Source of the DNA: an uncultured Dialister sp.
GTDB taxonomy: Bacteria > Bacillota > Negativicutes > Veillonellales > Dialisteraceae
Assembly (NCBI GenBank): GCA_900543455.1
Contig: UQRR01000091.1
Span: 1 to 7,840 of the forward strand
DNA: 7,840 bases
Direction: 5' to 3'
Shown: positions 1 through 5,553 of the stretch, one piece after another
How positions within the stretch are numbered: position 1 is the first letter of the stretch
Layout of the letters: every line of letters starts with the position of its first letter
Made by a program: the position numbers and the translations under genes
The notes under the pieces: generated by a model
Databases searched by the model: none
What the model was told of the DNA's origin: nothing
The model's input: only the letters and a program-made list of their open reading frames with translations

Positions 1-43
1 CTGCAAGGAAGATTTCTCGCTTCGCTCGAAATGACGATACGGG
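1..43 (+). repeat. long-hairpin element LH, copy A (right end only)
   Basis: This is the right arm of the ~170-bp LH element, cut by the window start. It ends in CGAAATGACGATACGGG, which matches the right ends of the copies ending at 316 and 597. The reverse complement pairs with the left arm (CCGTATCGTCATCCCGAG type) of the complete copies. Confidence 0.8.
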
Positions 44-53
44 AATCTGATGT

Positions 54-113
54 CTAGTCCCTGGTGACCAATCCCTAGCCCCTAATCCCCAGCTACCAGT
101 CACCAGTCACTCA
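54..113 (-). repeat. degenerate 7-bp array (TCACTAG orientation on +)
   Basis: Successive 7-base units such as CTAGTCC, CTAGCCC, CTAATCC and CAGTCAC follow the conserved AATCTGATGTCT spacer at the right end of LH copy A. Read on the minus strand the consensus is CTAGTGA. The units are degenerate, but the 7-base phase is mostly kept. Confidence 0.8.
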
Positions 114-145
114 TCCCTGCTTTCAAACTTTTGAGGATACCCTTT

Positions 146-316
146 TCCGTATTGTCATCCCGAGCGCAGCCCTCGATCTTTCTTGCACTCAGGTCAGGAT
201 CACATAAGCACTGCAGGGAAACGACGCCTAGGTGCTATGTATTTCTCCTTTTACACATCCTTCGTTTATCGGTCTGCAAGGAAGATTTCTCGCTTCGCTC
301 GAAATGACGATACGGG
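146..316 (+). repeat. long-hairpin element LH, copy B (complete, MITE-like)
   Basis: A 171-bp non-coding element bounded by imperfect terminal inverted repeats: CCGTATTGTCATCCCGAG on the left and CTCGAAATGACGATACGG on the right. Pairing extends inward. GATCTTTCTTGCACTCAGG on the left opposes GGTCTGCAAGGAAGATT on the right, and further in ACATAAGCAC opposes GGTGCTATGT. The whole element could fold into one long imperfect hairpin or cruciform. No transposase is present, so if it is mobile it would be non-autonomous. The centre is conserved between copies, not only the arms. Confidence 0.8.
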
Positions 317-326
317 AATCTGATGT

Positions 327-393
327 CTAGTCCCTGGTGACCAATCCCTAATCCTTAGCCCCTAATCCCTAGCTACCAGTCACCAGTCACTCA
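327..393 (-). repeat. degenerate 7-bp array (TCACTAG orientation on +)
   Basis: Same array as at 54-113, in the second tandem unit, and one heptamer longer (an extra CTAATCC/TTAGCCC-type unit). It follows LH copy B through the AATCTGATGTCT spacer. The one-unit length change is what slipped-strand expansion would give. Confidence 0.8.
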
Positions 394-426
394 TTCCTGC
401 TTTCAAACTTTTTGAGGATACCCTTT

Positions 427-597
427 TCCGTATCGTCATCCCGAGTGCAGCCCTCGATCTTTCTTGCACTCAGGTCGGGATCACATAAGCACTGTACGGA
501 AACGATGCCTTGGTGCTATGTATTTCTCCTTTTACACATCCTTCGTTTATCGGTCTGCAAGGAAGATTTCTCGGCAACGCTTTCAATGACGATACGG
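427..597 (+). repeat. long-hairpin element LH, copy C (complete)
   Basis: A 171-bp copy with outer ends CCGTATCGTCAT and ATGACGATACGG, a perfect 12-bp inverted repeat. The right arm carries the variant TCTCGGCAACGCTTTCAATGA instead of the TCTCGCTTCGCTCGAAATGA of copies A and B. That variant pairs less well with the left arm and is shared with the copy at 7006-7173. A short open frame crosses this copy but it is repeat sequence, not a gene. Confidence 0.8.
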
Positions 598-608
598 GAA
601 TCTGATGT

Positions 609-694
609 CTCTTGGTCCCCTAGTCCCTGCTGACCAATCCCTAATCCCTAGCCCCTAATCCCCAGCTACCAGTCACTAGTCACTAGTCACTTAG
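609..694 (-). repeat. degenerate 7-bp array upstream of the permease gene
   Basis: This array follows LH copy C and runs through CTAATCC, CTAGCCC, CTAATCC to repeated CTAGTCA units. It ends only 23 bases before the ribosome binding site of the permease gene. That leaves little room for a conventional promoter between the repeats and the gene, so the promoter must lie within the repeats or further upstream. I see no convincing -35/-10 pair here. Confidence 0.8.
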
Positions 695-717
695 TTCCCG
701 TTTCCATCGTTATTTCC

Positions 718-722
718 GGAGG
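718..722 (+). promoter_or_regulatory. ribosome binding site of the permease gene
   Basis: GGAGG lies 5 bases before ATG 728. A second ATG at 724 is out of frame and too close to the site, so 728 is the supported start. Confidence 0.8.
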
Positions 723-727
723 CATGC

Positions 728-3700
728 ATGAAGTCATTCAATCTGACCCGGTATTCCGTGACGCATCCGATCGGCATTTTTATGATCGTGCTGTTTTTCG
801 TGGTGCTTGGGCTGTACAGCTATTGGCGCATCGGTGTGGAGCTGTATCCGAATATCAATGTGCCCTATGTCATCGTGTCGGTGCGCTATGATGGCGCGGA
901 TGCGGAGTCGGTGGAGCAGCAGATTACGAAGCCTTTGGAGGATGCGCTGTCTTCGGTGTCGAATGTGAAGCACATCACGTCGAAGTCGCGCACGGGGCGT
1001 TCGGATGTGACGCTGGAGCTGAATTTCGATGCGGATGCGGATGCGGCGGCGATCGATGCTTCGGAGAAGGTGAACCGTATCCGCAGAAAGCTGCCGGATG
1101 ATGCGGATGATCCTATTGTAGAAAAGCGCGATATGGATGCGGCGCCGATCATCGATCTGGCGGTATTGTCGAGCCATCCGCTGGATGAGATGTATTCCAT
1201 GGCGGATAATACCTTCACGAATGATTTCACGAAGGCAGACGGTGTATCGGATGTGGAGCTGCACGGGGGGCGAAGCAAGGAGATCGCGGTGAAGGTGGAC
1301 CGTGACAAGCTCTCTTACTACGGCATCACGATGAATGATATCATTTCCACGCTCAAGAAGGAGAATAAGCTGGCTCCGGCGGGCTCGTCCTACACGGATA
1401 CGCGCCAGACGCAGATCCGTCTCTCGGCGCAGTATGATACGGTGGAGGATATCCGCAAGATCCATCTCACCTGCGGAAATGGCGCGGTGATCCCGATCTC
1501 CGCGGTGGGCGAGGTCGTGCGTCAGGACCAGAGGGTGTCGCGCTTTGCACGCATCAATGGACAGGATGCCATCGGGATCTCCATCTATAAGAACAGCAAT
1601 GCCAATCTCGTCTCGACGGCAGATGGTGTGATGAAGGTCTTGGAGAATATGCGGGCGGAGTATCCGGACTATCAGTTCGTCGTAGTGAATGATTCGGCGG
1701 ACTATGTGCGCACGGCGCTCCATAATACGCTTTCGACGCTCATCGAAGGGCTCATCACGACGGGGCTCGTGCTCTTCTTCTTCCTGCGTGGCTGGCGCTC
1801 GACGGCGTCTGTCATCATCGCGATCCCGACGTCGCTCATTTCCACGTTCTTCGTCATGTACATGGCAGGCTTTTCCTTCAATATGATGTCGCTCATGGGG
1901 ATGACGCTCTGTGTAGGGATCCTTGTCGATGACTCGATCGTTGTTTTGGAGAATATCCACCGCCATCTGGCCAAGGGGGAGGACGCAAAGGAGGCGGCGG
2001 TAACAGGGCGTATGGAGATCGGCATGGCCGCCATTGCGATCACGCTCTGCGATGTGGTGGTTTTCCTCCCGATCGCTTTCATGTCGAGCATGACGGGGCA
2101 GTTTTTCAAGCAGTTCGGTCTCACGATCGTTTTTGCTTCTCTCTTTTCCCTGTTCATCTCCTTCACGCTGACACCGATGCTGGCATCGAAATTTTTCAAG
2201 AACGGCGTACATGTCCCGGATACGAAGCTCTGGCGCACGGTAGAGAAGATCGAGCAGAGGATGGAGGATGCATACGGTGTGGCCATCGCCTGGAGCTTTA
2301 GGCATAAGAAGAAGCTCTTCGGCGGTGTCGCCATCGCCTTCTTCCTTTTCATGGCGATGGTGCCGCTCGGCTGGATCGGGATGGAGTACATGCCGCGCAC
2401 GGATGAGAGCGGCTTCAATGTGAAGATCCAGCTCCCGACGGATGCGTCTGTCGAGCGCACGGATGCTGTCACGACGAAGCTCGAGAGCTACCTTGCCGAG
2501 GTGCCTGAGGTGAAGTCCTACATGGCGATGGTCGGCGGGGGCAGCGGGGTGAATTCCGGCCGTATCCGCGTCTCTCTTGTCGATCGGCAGGATCGCAGCC
2601 GTGATATCTGGTCTATCACAAACGAGATGCGCACATGGATCGATGACAATATCACAGACGGCGATGTCCGCATCAAGGAGGATCAGGCGTCTGTCTCCGG
2701 TACTGCCGGCGGCGGTCTGGGAAATGGCGGTGGCGCCTTCCGCCTGGAGCTGCGCGGCAATGACATGGCTGATCTCATCCGTGCCTCCGAGATGGCGCAG
2801 CAGATGCTGAAGAGCGGCGCCTACGGCGTGACGGATGTCAGCTGTACGTATCAGGAGGGGCTGCCGGAGATCTCCCTCATCCCTGACCGTGAGAAATTGA
2901 AGCACTATGGCGTCACGGTCGGCTCTCTCTATGACACGCTGTCGTCCGCGATCAGCGGCGCAGGCGCAGGCGTCCTGCCGAATGATCCGCAAAATAACGG
3001 AAATGACACGGATATCCATGTTTATTTCAAGGGCGGAGAGTCGTACAGGATAAGTGACCTGGCGGCGATCCCGATCAAAGGGCAGACGGGCATTGTCCGC
3101 ATGTCTGATGTGGCAGAGCTCAGGGATGAGACGGGACCGATCACCATCCTGCGTACGGACAAGCAGCGCGCTATCATCATCGGCGCGAATCCCGGCGAGC
3201 AGGATCTGAACGGGCTTATCCAGCGTTTCACGAAGGATCTCAATCAGACGGGGCTTCCGAAATCGGTGAATTTCCGCTTCTCCGGACAGGCTGACAGTAT
3301 GCGTGAAAGCTTCATAGAGCTGTTGTCGGCGCTTCTCATGGGGATGCTCCTCGTGTACATGATCCTCTCCGTCCTCTATGAATCGGTGAAGACCTCTTTC
3401 ATCCGCATGTTCTCGCTGCCTTTCGGCCTGATCGGCTCGCTTCTCTTTCTCTTCCTCATGAATGATACCATCAATATTTATTCCATGATCGGGATCATCG
3501 TCATGGATGGCGTGGTAGCGAAGAATGGCACGCTGCTCCTTGACTATACGTTGACGCTCATGCATCAGCACGGCATGGCGGCGAAAGAGGCTGTCATAGC
3601 GGCCGGCCGTGCGCGTCTGCGGCCGATCTTCATGACGACCTTCACCATGATCGTCGGCATGCTCCCGACAGCCCTCGCACTGACGGCCGGCTCGGAGACA

Positions 3701-3805
3701 CGAAGCTCTATGGCTTGGGTCATCATCGGCGGCCTCATCACCTCGACACTTTTCACGCTCCTCGTCATCCCGATGATTTTCCTTTTCTTCCAGAGGGAGA
3801 AGTGA
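728..3805 (+). CDS. RND-family (HAE-1 type) efflux permease
   Basis: Inner-membrane proton-driven exporter of the AcrB/MexB superfamily. It should act as a trimer with a periplasmic adaptor and an outer-membrane channel. The 1025 residues are a normal full length. Membrane segment 1 is at about 14-34, porter region at 36-335, segments 2-6 at 337-487, segment 7 at 530-550, the second porter region at 555-860, and segments 8-12 at 864-1020. The proton-relay residues are present: D401-D402 in VGILVDDSIVVLENI (segment 4), K932 in GVVAKNGTLLLDY (segment 10) and T970/T971 in segment 11 (RPIFMTTFTMIVGMLP). A glycine-rich stretch at about 658-669 (GTAGGGLGNGGG) lies early in the second porter half. 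Substrate cannot be read from sequence; the family handles drugs, bile salts and other amphiphiles. No adaptor gene is adjacent on this strand; the only candidate partner is at 5547-6773 on the other strand. The TGA stop lies inside the first unit of a heptamer array. Codon choice drifts from G-ending to C-ending along the gene. Confidence 0.95.
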   Translation: MKSFNLTRYSVTHPIGIFMIVLFFVVLGLYSYWRIGVELYPNINVPYVIVSVRYDGADAESVEQQITKPLEDALSSVSNVKHITSKSRTGRSDVTLELNFDADADAAAIDASEKVNRIRRKLPDDADDPIVEKRDMDAAPIIDLAVLSSHPLDEMYSMADNTFTNDFTKADGVSDVELHGGRSKEIAVKVDRDKLSYYGITMNDIISTLKKENKLAPAGSSYTDTRQTQIRLSAQYDTVEDIRKIHLTCGNGAVIPISAVGEVVRQDQRVSRFARINGQDAIGISIYKNSNANLVSTADGVMKVLENMRAEYPDYQFVVVNDSADYVRTALHNTLSTLIEGLITTGLVLFFFLRGWRSTASVIIAIPTSLISTFFVMYMAGFSFNMMSLMGMTLCVGILVDDSIVVLENIHRHLAKGEDAKEAAVTGRMEIGMAAIAITLCDVVVFLPIAFMSSMTGQFFKQFGLTIVFASLFSLFISFTLTPMLASKFFKNGVHVPDTKLWRTVEKIEQRMEDAYGVAIAWSFRHKKKLFGGVAIAFFLFMAMVPLGWIGMEYMPRTDESGFNVKIQLPTDASVERTDAVTTKLESYLAEVPEVKSYMAMVGGGSGVNSGRIRVSLVDRQDRSRDIWSITNEMRTWIDDNITDGDVRIKEDQASVSGTAGGGLGNGGGAFRLELRGNDMADLIRASEMAQQMLKSGAYGVTDVSCTYQEGLPEISLIPDREKLKHYGVTVGSLYDTLSSAISGAGAGVLPNDPQNNGNDTDIHVYFKGGESYRISDLAAIPIKGQTGIVRMSDVAELRDETGPITILRTDKQRAIIIGANPGEQDLNGLIQRFTKDLNQTGLPKSVNFRFSGQADSMRESFIELLSALLMGMLLVYMILSVLYESVKTSFIRMFSLPFGLIGSLLFLFLMNDTINIYSMIGIIVMDGVVAKNGTLLLDYTLTLMHQHGMAAKEAVIAAGRARLRPIFMTTFTMIVGMLPTALALTAGSETRSSMAWVIIGGLITSTLFTLLVIPMIFLFFQREK

Positions 3806-3881
3806 CTAGGGACTAGGGACTGGTGACAAGTGACTAGGGACTGGTGACTAGGGACTAGGAATTAGTAGCTAGGGATTAGGT
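3803..3881 (+). repeat. degenerate 7-bp array (CTAGTGA orientation) starting at the permease stop
   Basis: About ten heptamers of the types CTAGGGA, CTGGTGA, CAAGTGA and TTAGGGA. The first unit, GAAGTGA, contains the TGA stop of the permease gene. Because 7 is not a multiple of 3, and each unit contains TAG and/or TGA, the array places stops in all three sense frames. No classical T-tailed terminator hairpin follows the gene directly. Confidence 0.85.
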
Positions 3882-3884
3882 TTG

Positions 3885-3899
3885 CGATACGAGAGAACC
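3885..3899 (-). repeat. relic or empty site of an LH end
   Basis: Read on the minus strand this is GGTTCTCTCGTATCG. It matches the left border of the long-hairpin element, whose copy at 5293-5458 has GGTTCTCTGGTATCGTCAT on the same strand. The body of the element is absent: the border is followed at once by a heptamer array. It could be a deletion remnant or an unoccupied site. Confidence 0.55.
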
Positions 3900-3910
3900 G
3901 CTAGTTTCAA

Positions 3911-3950
3911 ATCTCCGCGGCGCTTCTATATTTTTATGCGCCGCACCACC
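3911..3950 (-). repeat. hairpin repeat HP, short form
   Basis: GCGGCGC at 3917-3923 pairs with GCGCCGC at 3938-3944 around an AT-rich 14-base loop. On the minus strand it reads GGTGGTGCGGCGCAT, then AAAAATATAGA, then AGCGCCGCGG. The same arms recur at 6880-6983 on the plus strand with a much larger loop. Reading on the plus strand it is followed by ACCACCATTTTTC, so it could act as a weak terminator for the permease transcript, but the T-run is not adjacent to the stem. Confidence 0.7.
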
Positions 3951-3957
3951 ATTTTTC

Positions 3958-3978
3958 ATTTCTAATTTCTAATTTCTC
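3958..3978 (+). repeat. three tandem ATTTCTA heptamers
   Basis: ATTTCTA, ATTTCTA, ATTTCTC in perfect 7-base phase. This is an A/T-rich set with the same 7-base period as the CTAGTGA arrays. It lies in the leader region of the protease gene. Confidence 0.75.
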
Positions 3979-4004
3979 ATTCAAGTGAGGCTTTCATCCC
4001 CAAT

Positions 4005-4025
4005 CAAGGGGCGACCCGCCCCTTG
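4005..4025. repeat. perfect 9-bp GC-rich hairpin
   Basis: CAAGGGGCG (4005-4013) and CGCCCCTTG (4017-4025) form a perfect stem around loop ACC. It resembles the CCCCTTC-rich hairpins at 7298-7367 and 7629-7651. It lies upstream of the putative protease promoter, so it is more likely a dispersed repeat or an upstream DNA structure than a terminator. No T-run follows directly. Confidence 0.7.
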
Positions 4026-4033
4026 GGCTAACC

Positions 4034-4063
4034 CTGAACCCGCCCCCCTTTTTGTGGTACAAT
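4034..4063 (+). promoter_or_regulatory. putative promoter of the M48 protease gene
   Basis: TACAAT at 4058-4063 is preceded by TG at 4055-4056, giving an extended -10 (TGGTACAAT). A weak -35 candidate, CTGAAC, is at 4034-4039 with an 18-base spacer. Transcription would start near 4070, leaving a leader of about 35 bases before the start codon. The -35 candidate overlaps a 14-base block (GGGCTAACCCTGAA, 4025-4038) that also occurs upstream of the adaptor gene. Confidence 0.45.
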
Positions 4064-4092
4064 ATGACCAGAAGAATGACACGATCATGATG

Positions 4093-4098
4093 AGGAGG
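4093..4098 (+). promoter_or_regulatory. ribosome binding site of the M48 protease gene
   Basis: A perfect AGGAGG ends 7 bases before ATG 4106. It fixes the start of the signal-peptide-bearing protein. Confidence 0.9.
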
Positions 4099-4105
4099 TG
4101 TTTCT

Positions 4106-5227
4106 ATGAGATCATGGAAGAAACGCAGTATCTCTGCGGCTCTGGCGCTCACTTGTGTGGCGGCGCCCATGGCGTATCCGATGACAGCGTATGCGGCGTC
4201 GACGGCGGAGAAGATCCTGTATGGCGCGGCGGCGATGGTTTTCATTTCCAGCTACTACTCCAAAATGGACGATCACAACCAGCTGCAGCTTCTGGATCAG
4301 TGCCAGCAGGAGACGGGCGTCTATGACTCGGCGGAAGCGGATAACCGTGTGCAGACCGTGTACCAGAATCTGAAGGATACGGGGCATGTGCTGCGTGATT
4401 ACAAGGTCTACGTTTCACCGAGCGAGGATATCAATGCGTTTGCCAGCTTGGGCGGTGTGCTCTGCGTGAATAAGGGGACGCTCGATCAGATGGATGATGA
4501 TGAGCTGGCCTACGTCATGGCGCATGAGATCGCTCACGGCGAGAAGCGACACAGCGTGAGCGGCCTCAAGAAGCGCGTGGGGCTGGTGACGGCGCTGAAT
4601 ATTTATCTCGGAGACGCCTCGTATGGCGAGTACCTTCTGGGAAATATCGCGGCGAACTATGTGTCGAATGCGGTCTTCACCAAGGATCAGGAAAAGCAGG
4701 CGGATGACTGGGGCTTCCAGTACCTGGTTGAGGCGGGCTATAATCCGGGAGGCGGTGCGGCTGCCATGGAAGTGCTGCGCGCGAAATACGGCGAGAGCTC
4801 GCCGTCAGGCATCAAGGCGGTCCTTGCTCCGGGCAATCACCCCAAGACCAGTGACCGCATCCATAAGAATCTCAAATGGATGAATGCGTACTCCGGCAAG
4901 CATGTCGAGGTCAAGGATGACTGGATCGTGGTGAATGGGGAGAAAGCCTTCTCACCCGCCCAGGACAATGCGTACAGCCAGAAGGAGCGTCTCTATCTCA
5001 CCGCGGGCAAGCTCGTGAAGCTCTATCACGCAGGGCATGTCCCCGATGCCGTTCTCGAGGGAGATCGGATCTGCTGCGGAAATACAGTCATTTATGAGCT
5101 GTCCTCCGAAGAGGATGGCAGAGCTTATACCGAGGCGCTGAATCAGGGGATCCGGAAGGATCGCGGTGAACGTGTCGTCAGTGATTTTGATATCGATCAA
5201 AGAGTAAAGAAGGACGCTGGGAACTAG
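4106..5227 (+). CDS. exported M48-family zinc metalloprotease
   Basis: A 373-residue secreted or periplasmic zinc peptidase. Residues 1-30 form a signal peptide: basic start MRSWKKR, hydrophobic core, and AYA before a likely cut after A30. A hydrophobic stretch follows at about 37-50 and could keep it membrane-associated. The catalytic core is clear. INAFASLGGVLCVNKGTL (109-126) leads into HEIAH, with H140 and H144 as zinc ligands and E141 as the catalytic base. EKQAD supplies the third ligand E196 plus D200. NHPKTSDRI (H245, R251) matches the conserved HP...RI motif of the family. The C-terminal ~115 residues after about 260 are not a domain I recognise; they contain an adjacent cysteine pair (C323, C324). 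There is no TPR tail of the BepA/YfgC type. The likely role is envelope protein quality control; this is inference from the family. The gene has its own putative promoter, so is probably monocistronic. Its TAG stop lies in the first unit of a heptamer array. Confidence 0.92.
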   Translation: MRSWKKRSISAALALTCVAAPMAYPMTAYAASTAEKILYGAAAMVFISSYYSKMDDHNQLQLLDQCQQETGVYDSAEADNRVQTVYQNLKDTGHVLRDYKVYVSPSEDINAFASLGGVLCVNKGTLDQMDDDELAYVMAHEIAHGEKRHSVSGLKKRVGLVTALNIYLGDASYGEYLLGNIAANYVSNAVFTKDQEKQADDWGFQYLVEAGYNPGGGAAAMEVLRAKYGESSPSGIKAVLAPGNHPKTSDRIHKNLKWMNAYSGKHVEVKDDWIVVNGEKAFSPAQDNAYSQKERLYLTAGKLVKLYHAGHVPDAVLEGDRICCGNTVIYELSSEEDGRAYTEALNQGIRKDRGERVVSDFDIDQRVKKDAGN

Positions 5228-5266
5228 TGGCTAGTGACTAGTGACTAGTGACTAGTGATTAGACTA
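5223..5266 (+). repeat. 7-bp array (CTAGTGA orientation) starting at the protease stop
   Basis: The first unit, CTAGTGG, contains the TAG stop of the protease gene. Four near-perfect CTAGTGA units follow, then degenerate ones (TTAGACT, AGGAGA). It leads through AGACATCAGACTCT, the reverse complement of the conserved LH right-border spacer, into the long-hairpin element. Confidence 0.9.
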
Positions 5267-5292
5267 GGAGACTTGGAGACATCAGACTCTTG

Positions 5293-5458
5293 CGTTGTCA
5301 TTTCGAGCATAGCGAGAAATCTTTCTTGCAGACCAATAAACGATGGATGTGTAAAAGGAGAAACACATAGCACCAAGGCGTCGTTTCCGTACAGTGCTTA
5401 TGTGATCCTGACCTGAGTGCAAGAAAGATCCCTCGACTGCGCTCGGGATGACGATACC
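5293..5458 (-). repeat. long-hairpin element LH, copy D (complete, inverted)
   Basis: A ~166-bp LH copy in reverse orientation relative to copies A-C. The arms are GTCATTTCGAGCATAGCGAG on the left and, on the minus strand, GTCATCCCGAGCGCAGTCGA on the right; both continue into ATCTTTCTTGCA. It sits midway between two convergent genes, with heptamer arrays on both sides pointing toward it. The long stem could stop transcription from both directions. That is inference from position; there is no U-tract of the classical kind. Confidence 0.8.
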
Positions 5459-5467
5459 AGAGAACCC

Positions 5468-5553
5468 CAGTCACTAGTCACTCCTAGTCCCTAATCCCTA
5501 GCTACTAATCCCTAGTCACTAGTCACCAGTCACTAGTCACTAACCCCTACTCC
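5468..5553 (-). repeat. 7-bp array (CTAGTGA on the minus strand) starting at the adaptor stop
   Basis: On the minus strand the array begins GTAGGGG, which holds the TAG stop of the adaptor gene, then TTAGTGA, CTAGTGA, CTGGTGA, CTAGTGA, CTAGGGA, TTAGTAG and so on for about twelve units. With the array at 5223-5266 it frames LH copy D as an outer inverted repeat. Confidence 0.85.

Larger units (their letters stand above)
1..554. repeat. tandem duplication of a composite repeat (273-bp and 281-bp units)
   Basis: The motif CTGCAAGGAAGATTTCTCG recurs at 1 and 274, with a close variant at 555, giving periods of 273 and 281 bp and a partial third unit running to about 694. Each unit holds the right end of a long-hairpin element, a conserved AATCTGATGTCT spacer, a heptamer array, a short spacer (TTTCAAACTTTTGAGGATACCC type) and the left part of the next long-hairpin element. 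The 8-bp length difference is explained by one extra heptamer in the second array plus one extra T in a T-run. The units are otherwise very similar, which suggests a recent duplication. The window begins inside a unit, so more copies may lie upstream. I see no credible gene in bases 1-727. Confidence 0.9.

Noticed and set aside
412..633. A 73-codon open frame upstream of the permease
   Set aside because: It lies entirely in LH copy C and its array, sequence that is repeated and non-coding elsewhere, and it has no ribosome binding site.
1..694. A CRISPR array, because of regularly spaced repeats
   Set aside because: The spacing is about 270-280 bp with near-identical intervening sequence. There are no 25-40-bp repeats with unique spacers and no cas genes.
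734..3571. A 945-codon open frame on the minus strand across the permease gene
   Set aside because: It is in codon register with the sense gene and stays open only because the permease avoids TTA, CTA and TCA codons. Its product is a low-complexity Arg/His/Ile/Asp-rich chain with no recognisable domain, while the sense protein has all RND motifs.
3917..3957. A classical Rho-independent terminator for the permease
   Set aside because: The 7-bp GC stem has a 14-base loop, and the T-run is separated from the stem by ACCACCA. The same hairpin occurs elsewhere as a dispersed repeat, so it is annotated as HP with only possible terminator activity.
3985..4326. A 113-codon plus-strand frame overlapping the protease start
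   Set aside because: It overlaps the protease in another frame, lacks a good ribosome binding site and runs through a hairpin. The protease frame has AGGAGG, a signal peptide and catalytic motifs.
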